Positions 21,805 to 27,414 of a stretch of DNA of 27,414 nucleotides are shown here, one piece after another. The DNA is from an uncultured Acidiphilium sp. GTDB lineage: Bacteria; Bacillota; Clostridia; Christensenellales; Borkfalkiaceae. Both the position numbers and the translations under genes were made by a program. The notes beneath the pieces are model-generated. The model did no database searches. It was given only the letters and a program-made list of their open reading frames with translations, and had not been told where the DNA came from. The stretch spans positions 1 through 27,414 of the forward strand of contig CABUWK010000030.1 of NCBI GenBank assembly GCA_902495325.1, read 5' to 3'. Numbering within the stretch: the first letter of the stretch is position 1; each line of letters opens with the position of its first letter.

Positions 21805-22230
21805 TTATTCTTCAACCGTAATACCCATGCTGCGGGCGGTGCCTTTGATCATGCTCATCGCGGCTTCGAGAGACGCAGCGTTAAGGTCGGGCATCTTCAT
21901 CTTCGCAATTTCTTCAACCTGGGCTTTGGTAAGCTTAGCAACCTTGTCCTTGTTGGGCTTTGCGCTTGCCGTCTCGATTCCGCATGCCTTCTTGATCAGA
22001 ACGGGAGCGGGAGGCGTTTTCAGAATGAACGTGAACGAACGATCCTGATAGATGGTGATGACTACGGGAATGATCAGACCGACTTCGTTAGCCGTCTTTG
22101 CGTTGAATTCCTTCGTGAAACCCGGAATGTTGATACCGTAAGGTCCGAGCGTGGAACCGACCGGAGGTCCCGGGGTTGCTTTTCCGGCTTGCAGCTGCAA
22201 TTTTACGATTGCTGTAACTTTTTTAGCCAT
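21805..22230 (-). CDS. rplK: 50S ribosomal protein L11
   Basis: 141 aa. KLQLQAGKATPGPPVGSTLGPYGINI is the L11 N-terminal RNA- and thiostrepton-site domain. The C-terminal domain ends GTARSMGITVEE. GGAGGAG precedes the ATG. The 152-bp gap after nusG contains a hairpin but no clear promoter. Confidence 0.98.
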   Translation of the reverse strand: MAKKVTAIVKLQLQAGKATPGPPVGSTLGPYGINIPGFTKEFNAKTANEVGLIIPVVITIYQDRSFTFILKTPPAPVLIKKACGIETASAKPNKDKVAKLTKAQVEEIAKMKMPDLNAASLEAAMSMIKGTARSMGITVEE

Positions 22231-22341
22231 GTTTCTCCTCCAAATATTGTGGTGATATCGAAAGCGTCATTCAAAAAATTTAACGCCCCTCCCACTATCT
22301 CAATACGGAATTTCTCCCGTGATTAAGCAAATATAACGTTT

Positions 22342-22370
22342 GCCGCAATCTGCTTACGGTAAATTGCGGC
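22342..22370 (-). promoter_or_regulatory. Hairpin between nusG and rplK
   Basis: Perfect 8-bp inverted repeat GCCGCAAT (22342-22349) and ATTGCGGC (22363-22370) shortly after the nusG stop. There is no T-run, so it is not a standard terminator; it may be a processing or stability element. Confidence 0.45.
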
Positions 22371-22382
22371 GGAATACGGATA

Positions 22383-22946
22383 TCAGTCCGTTTCTTTTTC
22401 TTCCTGATGATACTGATCGATATTCAGCTTGTCAAGCTGGATGAAATCGAGTTCGACTTCCGTTTCTCTGCCGAACATCGTTACCTTCACTTTCGCTTTC
22501 TGCGTTTCGATGTTCAGATCTTCCACCGTACCGATAAAGGTATCGAGCGGACCGGAAATCACCCTGACCGTGTCTCCCACGGCAAGGTCGCAATTTTCCA
22601 CCTTGTCTTCAAGGCGCATTTTGCGGATCTCTTCCTCGCTTAACGGGATCGCCTTTCCCTGGGGACCGACAAAACCCGTAACGCCCCTCGTATTCGTGAT
22701 GAGATACCACATATCGTTGGAATACACCATCTTGATGAAAACGTAACAGGGAAGAAGTTTTCTCTGAACCACTTTCTTCTTTCCGTTTTTCTCTTCGATG
22801 GTCTCTTCCATGGGGATCTGCACGTCGAGGATCGTATCGGCAAGATTGTTGTTCTCGATCAGCTTTTCGATCGTGTCTTTCACGAGCGCTTCATACCCGG
22901 AATAGGTATGGATCACAAACCACTGCGCCGCCTGCGGGCTACCCAT
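22383..22946 (-). CDS. nusG: Transcription elongation/termination factor NusG
   Basis: 187 aa. The NGN domain (AQWFVIHTYSGYEALVKDTIEKL ... LPCYVFIKMVYSNDMWYLITNTRGVTGFVG) and the C-terminal KOW domain (VGDTVRVISGPLDTFIGTVEDLN) are complete. It binds RNA polymerase and influences pausing, Rho action and coupling with ribosomes. It starts one base after the secE stop codon. Confidence 0.98.
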   Translation of the reverse strand: MGSPQAAQWFVIHTYSGYEALVKDTIEKLIENNNLADTILDVQIPMEETIEEKNGKKKVVQRKLLPCYVFIKMVYSNDMWYLITNTRGVTGFVGPQGKAIPLSEEEIRKMRLEDKVENCDLAVGDTVRVISGPLDTFIGTVEDLNIETQKAKVKVTMFGRETEVELDFIQLDKLNIDQYHQEEKETD

Positions 22947-22947
22947 G

Positions 22948-23247
22948 TTACAGTACCTCGCTCAAAAACGCCGCTGCGGACGACCCACCGCCCTGCAACA
23001 GTTTCAGAAGTTGCTGAAGCCCGAGGTCGAACACCATGACGACGACGAAAATAACCAAAACGAACGCAACGACGTATCCGAGCTGTTTCATTACCGTGCC
23101 GAAAGAGGGCCATGTAACTTTTTTCAGTTCGGAAACGACTTCTCTGATCTTTCCCCACATACGGACAAAGACGTTCGGTTTCTTATTTTTATTCTTTTTG
23201 ACTTTTTGGTTTGCGGTTTTCGCCGCAACGTCTTTATTGTTTTCCAT
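22948..23247 (-). CDS. secE: Preprotein translocase subunit SecE
   Basis: 99 aa. A Lys/Asn-rich N-terminal ~35 residues precede the amphipathic SecE helix (REVVSELKKVTWPSFGTVMKQ) and a single transmembrane helix (VVAFVLVIFVVVMVFDLGL). It is longer than minimal single-TM SecE (~60 aa) because of the N-terminal extension. It clamps SecY in the translocon. Confidence 0.95.
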   Translation of the reverse strand: MENNKDVAAKTANQKVKKNKNKKPNVFVRMWGKIREVVSELKKVTWPSFGTVMKQLGYVVAFVLVIFVVVMVFDLGLQQLLKLLQGGGSSAAAFLSEVL

Positions 23248-23325
23248 TTGACGATTTTCCTCTCAAATCACTATGCGGCAATATGCCGATTCGCTCGCCG
23301 GGAGACGTTTTCCGGAAACGGAAAA

Positions 23326-23487
23326 TTACTTCGTCTCTTTATGAACGGTGTGTTTTTTGCAGAACGGGCAATATTTGCTGATCTCGATTCTGTCGGGATC
23401 GTTCTTTTTATTCTTGTAATCGTCGTAGTTTCTCTGTTTACATTCGGTGCATGCCAAAGTAATTCTTGCTCTGTTACCTTTTGCCAT
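23326..23487 (-). CDS. rpmG: 50S ribosomal protein L33 (zinc-binding form)
   Basis: 53 aa, starting MAKGNRARITLACTEC with ATG at 23487 and ending KHTVHKETK before TAA at 23326-23328. The two CxxC pairs (CTEC and CPFC) mark the zinc-binding C+ version. It is the first gene of the rpmG-secE-nusG unit and lies where rpmG is expected in Bacillota. No tRNA-Trp lies between it and secE. Confidence 0.95.
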   Translation of the reverse strand: MAKGNRARITLACTECKQRNYDDYKNKKNDPDRIEISKYCPFCKKHTVHKETK

Positions 23488-23508
23488 ATCTTTCGCCTTC
23501 CCAAAAAA

Positions 23509-23534
23509 TTAACACCCCGCATTTGGAGTGCTAA
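23509..23534 (-). promoter_or_regulatory. CIRCE-like inverted repeat in the rpmG leader
   Basis: TTAACACCC (23509-23517) and GAGTGCTAA (23526-23534) resemble CIRCE (TTAGCACTC-N9-GAGTGCTAA), but one arm has two mismatches and the spacer is 8. It overlaps the predicted transcription start. HrcA binding is doubtful. Confidence 0.3.
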
Positions 23535-23537
23535 TTC

Positions 23538-23566
23538 ATTTTACTATATAATTTTATGCTTGTCAA
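23538..23566 (-). promoter_or_regulatory. Promoter of rpmG-secE-nusG
   Basis: Minus-strand TTGACA (23566-23561), a 17-bp A/T-rich spacer and TAAAAT (23543-23538). Predicted start near 23531. Confidence 0.9.
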
Positions 23567-23623
23567 GTTTTTTACCGTATTATTTTCGAAATATCGACGA
23601 TTTCGGCAATAAAAATCGAAAAT

Positions 23624-23661
23624 CATGCCGATAACGGGCATGTCCTTTCCCTGCGGAAAGA
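23624..23661 (-). terminator. Possible terminator after the 226-aa gene
   Basis: Two small stems, CATGCC/GGCATG (23624-23642) and CTTTCC-ctgc-GGAAAG (~23646-23661), are followed on the minus strand by a T-rich ATTTTCGATTTTTATT stretch. Weak but suitably placed. Confidence 0.35.
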
Positions 23662-23695
23662 GCCGTAACCCTTCCGGGCGATCAGGAAAGAAAAA

Positions 23696-24376
23696 TTACG
23701 CTTCTTCCTCTTCGCCTTCGTTCTGTTTGTACAGGAAATTCTCGACCATGCCGATCGCGTCCACTTCCTGGAACTTTTTGTTTTCCACGAGCCCGTGGCT
23801 TTCCGCGCACTGATCGATCAGAATTTTCGCATATCTCATCGCCCTGCCCGACTTGATACGAAGAAGAACGGGAACAGTGACGTACGTCTTCTTGTCTCTC
23901 ATGTCCTTGCAGTGGAATTTCGGATCGGTCGTCGTAATATCCATATTAAGGTACAGTTTCAGCGTTTTTCCGGCGACGGAAAGTTTGACGAACTGCAGCC
24001 TCCCTTTGTTGATGGAATCGAACTTCTTGGAAATTCTCGATTTTAATTTCTTGAAGCGGAGAGCGTAGTTCTTGAGTTCGTCGTATCTGTCCTGGATCAC
24101 CTCGTCGGCACGAAGCATCTTCTGCGCGAACGTGGGAGACGGAATATATTTCAGACCGACGGTTTCCCCTTCGGTTGCGGCATCCGCTACGGCAAGTTCT
24201 GCGGAATCGTCAACAAACTCCGTTTCTTCCGCGGAAGGAAAATACTTACGCTCGTCGCGAAGGGCAACGGAGATAAGTTCGGCATCTACGTCGAAACCCT
24301 CTTCGTAAACGGACGCAAAAAAACCGTTGGCGGCAAGATCTGCCTCGTTGACATATTTCCCCTGATACGTTCTCAT
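23696..24376 (-). CDS. Uncharacterised Clostridia-type protein
   Basis: 226 aa, soluble, no signal peptide. Residues 1-75 are acidic and low in conservation. From ~82 there is a well-structured block: FAQKMLRADEVIQDRYDELK, then KKLKSRISKKFDSINKGRLQ, VAGKTLKLYLNM, a KTYVTVPVLLRIKSGRAMRYA segment and an acidic Glu tail. From memory, this block resembles a domain that occurs in one or several copies in uncharacterised Clostridia proteins; I know no function. It has its own strong promoter and does not belong to the ribosomal operon. An HMM search would settle the family. Confidence 0.8.
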   Translation of the reverse strand: MRTYQGKYVNEADLAANGFFASVYEEGFDVDAELISVALRDERKYFPSAEETEFVDDSAELAVADAATEGETVGLKYIPSPTFAQKMLRADEVIQDRYDELKNYALRFKKLKSRISKKFDSINKGRLQFVKLSVAGKTLKLYLNMDITTTDPKFHCKDMRDKKTYVTVPVLLRIKSGRAMRYAKILIDQCAESHGLVENKKFQEVDAIGMVENFLYKQNEGEEEEA

Positions 24377-24440
24377 AATTCGACCTCGCTTCCGTCTTCC
24401 GCACGCGGGCGGAACACGCGAAAATACTATTACAATATAT

Positions 24441-24469
24441 ATTATATACTATTTCTTTTCTTTTTTCAA
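24441..24469 (-). promoter_or_regulatory. Promoter of the 226-aa gene
   Basis: Minus-strand TTGAAA (24469-24464), a 17-bp spacer and TATAAT (24446-24441). The leader is about 57 nt. Confidence 0.85.
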
Positions 24470-24613
24470 GCGTTACGGCAAAAAAAATCGAGAAATTCAA
24501 AAAAATTTATCATGTTTTTCTTCTTTCCGCGGCAAAAAACAGGAAAAACGACCCCGCTCCGGGCACAAATACTTTCTCTCCGATTCTTTTCGGAAAATCA
24601 CCGACCCGTTCGA

Positions 24614-24642
24614 TTGACTTTTCTCTTCCCGGAGAGTATAAT
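24614..24642 (+). promoter_or_regulatory. Promoter of the antiporter gene
   Basis: TTGACT (24614-24619), a 17-bp spacer and TATAAT (24637-24642), with the predicted start at ~24649. The rest of the divergent gap 24377-24716 holds the opposite promoter and the leader hairpin; no gene. Confidence 0.85.
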
Positions 24643-24667
24643 TTTCGGGTACGTGAGAAAAACAAAA

Positions 24668-24696
24668 CGCCGCGCATTTTCCGATCCCGCGCGGCG
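24668..24696 (+). promoter_or_regulatory. GC-rich hairpin in the antiporter 5' UTR
   Basis: Perfect 8-bp stem CGCCGCGC (24668-24675) with GCGCGGCG (24689-24696) and a 13-nt loop, ending 6 nt before the AAGGA ribosome site. It could affect initiation or serve as a 5' stabiliser. It has no T-run. Confidence 0.6.
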
Positions 24697-24716
24697 GGAA
24701 ACAAGGAATTGGTTTT

Positions 24717-25982
24717 ATGGACGTTATCAATATTTTTTATTACCTCGCAATCATACTGATCTTTGCGAAAGCGCTCGGGCTCGCCGCGAGAAAAATCGGA
24801 CTTCCGCAGGTTGCGGGCATGGTCGTTGCGGGGGTCATTATCGGGCTTCTCGGCAACCTGCACAACCCGGACAATTTCTTTCTGAATCTGTTTATGAAGC
24901 CGGACGAAAACGAACTGAACGTTCTGAAGGCTTTCAGCCAGGTCGGCGTGGTTCTGATTCTCTTCTCGAGCGGGCTCGAAACCAACCTGAACGATCTGAA
25001 ACGCTGCGGTTTCGCCGCTACCCTCATCGCGCTGATGGGCGTGCTCGTTCCCATTCTGTTCGGAACGGTAACCGCCCTGTTCTTCATGGACGGTTATCGC
25101 GATTTCTCGCACGACAAGCTGCTTAACGCCATGTTTGTCGGCACGATCCTCGCCGCGACGAGCGTCGGGATCACAGTGGAAGCGTTGAAAGAACTCGGAA
25201 AACTGAACACGAAAGTAGGACAGACGATCGTGAGCGCGGCAATCATCGACGACGTGATCGGCATCATCGCCCTCAGCATCATGACAAGTCTGAAAGGGGG
25301 CGGCGCGACAGAGATCGGCATCACCCTTTTGAAAGCGGTCGGGTTTTTCGTCTTCTCCATCGGGCTCGGTGTTCTGCTCCGCATGTATTTCAAATGGGAA
25401 GAACACAAGTTTCCGCACAAGAGAAGAACGAGCATCTTCGCCTTCGGTATGTGTTTCCTCTACGCCTTCTGCGCCGAAAAATATTTCGGGATCGCCTCGA
25501 TCACGGGTGCTTACATGGCGGGCGTGATGCTGAGCGGACTGGAAGACACCTCGTTTGTAGACAGAAAAGTAGTCGTGAGCGGCTATATGATCTTCTCCCC
25601 CATCTTCTTCTCTTATATCGGAATCAGCGCGGATTTCTCCGGGTTTAACGCGGGGTATCTGCTGTTTGCACTCGTGTTTATTCTTGCGGGCATCGCGGGG
25701 AAAATCCTCGGGTGCGGGCTCATTGCGAAGCCTTTCGGTTTCAGCGTGAAGGAGTCCGCAACGATCGGTTGCGGTATGATCGCCCGCGGCGAAGTCGCGC
25801 TTGCCGTATATGCGGCGGGTCAGCACTTCATCCTCGCGGAAGGCGGCGTGGATCCGCTGGTCGCAACCATCCTCCTTATCGTGGCATCCTCGGTTCTCTG
25901 CCCGATCCTTCTGAAGCTTCTGTTTAAAAATAAGAACGGAGAAAACAACGCGCTTCTCCCATCAAATCAGTCTGAAAAATAA
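24717..25982 (+). CDS. CPA2-family cation/proton antiporter (KefB/NapA-like membrane domain)
   Basis: 421 aa. About 12-13 hydrophobic helices span ~5-405. The early LGLAARKIGLPQVAGMVVAGVIIG is typical of the Na+/H+ exchanger domain. SAAIIDDVIGI (residues ~176-186) gives the paired Asp of electrogenic CPA2 antiporters. TGAYMAGVMLSG and GCGMIARGEVALAVYA are other family blocks. There is no C-terminal TrkA-N (RCK) domain, unlike KefB/KefC. It probably exchanges Na+ or K+ for H+ to hold pH and ion balance; the ion is not determined by sequence. Confidence 0.93.
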   Translation: MDVINIFYYLAIILIFAKALGLAARKIGLPQVAGMVVAGVIIGLLGNLHNPDNFFLNLFMKPDENELNVLKAFSQVGVVLILFSSGLETNLNDLKRCGFAATLIALMGVLVPILFGTVTALFFMDGYRDFSHDKLLNAMFVGTILAATSVGITVEALKELGKLNTKVGQTIVSAAIIDDVIGIIALSIMTSLKGGGATEIGITLLKAVGFFVFSIGLGVLLRMYFKWEEHKFPHKRRTSIFAFGMCFLYAFCAEKYFGIASITGAYMAGVMLSGLEDTSFVDRKVVVSGYMIFSPIFFSYIGISADFSGFNAGYLLFALVFILAGIAGKILGCGLIAKPFGFSVKESATIGCGMIARGEVALAVYAAGQHFILAEGGVDPLVATILLIVASSVLCPILLKLLFKNKNGENNALLPSNQSEK

Positions 25983-26002
25983 AAACCAGCGCCGAAAAAC
26001 CG

Positions 26003-26057
26003 AAAGCCCCGGGATCGCGAACGAAATCGCCTTCCCGGGGCTTTGTTTCTCTTTTTC
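26003..26057 (+). terminator. Terminator after the antiporter gene
   Basis: Perfect 11-bp stem AAAGCCCCGGG (26003-26013) with CCCGGGGCTTT (26034-26044), then TTTCTCTTTTT. Its tail overlaps the end of the minus-strand gene remnant. Confidence 0.92.
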
Positions 26058-26894
26058 AGACAAACATCACTTCATTGTATTTCGGAGAATAAAGAATATC
26101 GACCTTCCTGTCGGAATATTTTTCCAACACTCTGTAATAACCGTTCGCTTTCAGAATGTGGTAATTTTTTGCAGGGTCGCCGCTGTATAAAACGATCTTT
26201 TTCTTCTTGTAGTGAAAAATTAGCCTCAGCTTTGTTTCTCAATGCCGGGCAAGAACAAAACGAACCATGGTCTGACGGCATATTTTTGACTAATACGTCG
26301 TTCCGCTCGCGTGTTATACGATAAGTATTAACGCGCTCGCGCGCCTTGTCTTAGTCTGAAACTATGCCGTCAGACTTGCCCGCAACCAAAACGCCGATAT
26401 TTTTGATGATTTCCGGTAAAGGCGAGCGCAGACGTACTCTTGTACTTCAAACGAGAATTTGCCGGAAAGCACGGAAATAGCGGCGTTTTGGCAAGGTTCG
26501 TTTTATTCTTGCCCGGCATCCGAAAACGAATCCTGCTCACGGCAAACGATTCCGCATAAAGAGAAACGGCATCCTCCATCCACAGATAAATCTTCTTTTT
26601 CAGCCGGTGTTTTATTATAAGGATATATACGACCAAAGCCGCCATGGGAACGCCGACGCAACTTATTCCTATCAGGCAAGCAATCTCTCCGTAATCAAAA
26701 GGTCTGATCCCGATCAATGCCGGAAAACAACCGATCAGACTTATCGCGGGAGACGTCAGACACAAAAACAGCATAAGCCACGTAAAAAGCCATTCTCTTT
26801 TATGAAATACCACTCCGTGTCTCAGCGTTGCGGACACCTTACGATAATCGTTTTTCTTATCTGTCAATGCCCATTCCAAGAACTCCTCGATCAA
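26056..26894 (-). pseudogene. Two-TM membrane protein gene split by an inserted element
   Basis: The N-terminal half (26894-26520, TTG start, 125 codons) begins MIEEFLEWALTDKKND, has two hydrophobic segments (~36-60 and ~67-93) and reaches SRIRFR. The C-terminal half (26238-26056, 60 aa) reads ETKLRLIFHYKKKKIVLYSG and ends NEVMFV. The 278-bp element at 26242-26519 separates them; removing it puts both halves in one frame, with only a TGA codon at the junction. The rejoined protein would be ~185 aa with a beta-rich soluble C-terminus, a layout like YcxB-type proteins, but I do not recognise the family. The start is uncertain: TTG overlaps an upstream stop as TTGA and there is no clear ribosome site. 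Confidence 0.65.
26242..26519. mobile_element. 278-bp MITE-like structured inverted-repeat element
   Basis: 25-bp terminal inverted repeats, 26242-26266 (starts ATGCCGGGCAAGAAC) and 26495-26519, match at 24 of 25 positions. Nested inside are two further stems: GTCTGACGGCAT (26270-26281) with ATGCCGTCAGAC (26364-26375), and CCAAAACGCCG (26386-26396) with CGGCGTTTTGG (26481-26491), extended by TATTT/AAATA and TTTCCGGTAAA/TTTGCCGGAAA. The whole element can fold into a two-branched structure. It has no plausible coding sequence and no obvious target-site duplication. It interrupts a membrane protein gene. Confidence 0.75.
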
Positions 26895-27022
26895 TCCGGG
26901 AATTTCGCCGGCAACCAGATCAAACTTTCCTCTACGGATATTCCGACCGCCGGAGAAAATCTTTTATTGTTCGTTGTTTTGTTGTTATTCCCGATTTTCA
27001 GAATCGCATCCCGAATGAAAAA

Positions 27023-27178
27023 TCAACAAAACGAAATGTAAAGCTTAACGCCTAACTCCTGCAAAATCTTTATTTGTTTCGGATTCAGGCATATATCCGT
27101 TTTATCTCCGCAATATAAAACCAAGTCAATAAAGCAATTATAAATTAACGAATACCGCTTGATCTCACTGCAATAGGC
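27023..27178 (-). pseudogene. Possible small gene remnant
   Basis: Open 51-codon stretch without a start codon: it begins after TAA (27181-27179), reads YCSEIKRYSLIYNCFIDLVL, then DICLNPKQIKILQELGVKLY and ends ISFC before TGA. The Leu/Ile spacing and the ELGVKLYI end resemble C-termini of DUF4279-type immunity proteins, but this is from memory and weak. It may be noise in an A/T-rich eroded region. Confidence 0.3.
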
Positions 27179-27224
27179 TTAGCATTCGTCATCACTGATT
27201 ACGTTAAAGGCTTCTTTTCCGCCC

Positions 27225-27285
27225 TTTTTCCCGATTTCTCTATTGATGTACGATCAAGTACTATCGATTTCGAAATCGGGAAAAA
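27225..27285. repeat. 14-bp perfect inverted repeat next to the IS end
   Basis: TTTTTCCCGATTTC (27225-27238) and GAAATCGGGAAAAA (27272-27285) enclose 33 nt containing the smaller palindrome TTGAT-gTACg-ATCAA (~27242-27256). There is no T-run for a terminator. It lies ~14 bp outside the presumed transposon end. Confidence 0.65.
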
Positions 27286-27298
27286 TCATCGAAAAATA

Positions 27299-27414
27299 GG
27301 TTCTTCATAAATATTGGTGTATAGGTGAAGAACGAGGAATGGAAAGAAAGCGAATATAAGCGAAGAAGAAATCAAGATTTCGGAAGCCATAAGCATTACG
27401 TTTAGCGACTTTAA
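27299..27414 (-). mobile_element. ISL3-type insertion sequence end with transposase C-terminus
   Basis: The minus-strand frame ending with TGA at 27305-27307 encodes KVAKRNAYGFRNLDFFFAYI followed by RFLSIPRSSPIHQYL. The KRNAYGFRN block is typical of the C-terminus of ISL3-family (IS204/IS1001/IS1096/IS1165) transposases. The rest of the gene lies beyond the window. The plus-strand GGTTCTTCATAAATATTGG from ~27299 may be the terminal inverted repeat, marking the edge of the element. Whether the transposase is intact cannot be judged. Confidence 0.7.

Noticed and set aside
26607..27041. 144-codon plus-strand open frame
   Set aside because: Antisense to the membrane protein N-terminal half, low-complexity, no ribosome site or promoter; judged a shadow.

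Overview
The window looks like a chromosomal segment of an anaerobic Bacillota (Clostridia-like) bacterium of moderate G+C. The reasons are the purine-rich ribosome binding sites, the many TTGACA/17 bp/TATAAT-type promoters, an L10 leader RNA upstream of rplJ, an oxygen-detoxifying flavodiiron protein, and the rpmG-secE-nusG-rplK-rplA-rplJ-rplL block. The exact taxon cannot be fixed from the sequence alone.

Positions 307-11537, all on the minus strand, hold a bacterial microcompartment (BMC) locus read right to left from one near-consensus promoter (11628-11656). The order is a PduU/EutS-type shell protein, a PduV/EutP-type GTPase, a class II sugar-phosphate aldolase, a CoA-acylating aldehyde dehydrogenase, a zinc alcohol dehydrogenase, four hexameric shell proteins (two nearly identical), PduL, an EutN/CcmL pentamer protein, a PduS/RnfC-like flavo-iron-sulfur protein, a PduT-type trimeric shell protein, a DeoR-family regulator, and a ParA/ParB-like pair. 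The aldolase, aldehyde dehydrogenase, alcohol dehydrogenase and PduL each carry a short amphipathic terminal helix of encapsulation-peptide type. The gene set fits a fucose/rhamnose-type metabolosome that splits a deoxy-ketose 1-phosphate into DHAP and lactaldehyde and then oxidises and reduces lactaldehyde inside the shell. No diol dehydratase (glycyl-radical or B12-dependent) is present in the window. The most interesting feature is the ParA-type ATPase and small ParB-fold protein translationally coupled to the regulator. They are a candidate positioning or segregation system for the compartment, by analogy with carboxysome McdA/McdB.

Positions 11784-16205 (plus strand) hold a PHP-domain hydrolase whose mRNA appears leaderless, a flavodiiron protein, and a flotillin-like protein overlapping a GNAT acetyltransferase. 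The flotillin gene is preceded by a short promoter-terminator leader. A small membrane protein follows on the minus strand (16335-16670). Positions 16871-17568 are a gene-poor patch with palindromic REP-like repeats and a possible partial copy of the tRNA-Pro 3' end. It is followed by tRNA-Pro(GGG), then gpsA and plsY (phospholipid synthesis), and another REP-like palindrome.

Positions 19874-23566 are the minus-strand ribosomal-protein and transcription/secretion block. Beyond it lie an uncharacterised Clostridia-type protein and, divergently, a CPA2-family cation/proton antiporter with a strong hairpin in its 5' UTR. The right end is eroded. A two-TM membrane protein gene is split by a 278-bp MITE-like element with 25-bp inverted repeats, followed by gene remnants and the C-terminus of an ISL3-type transposase running off the window.
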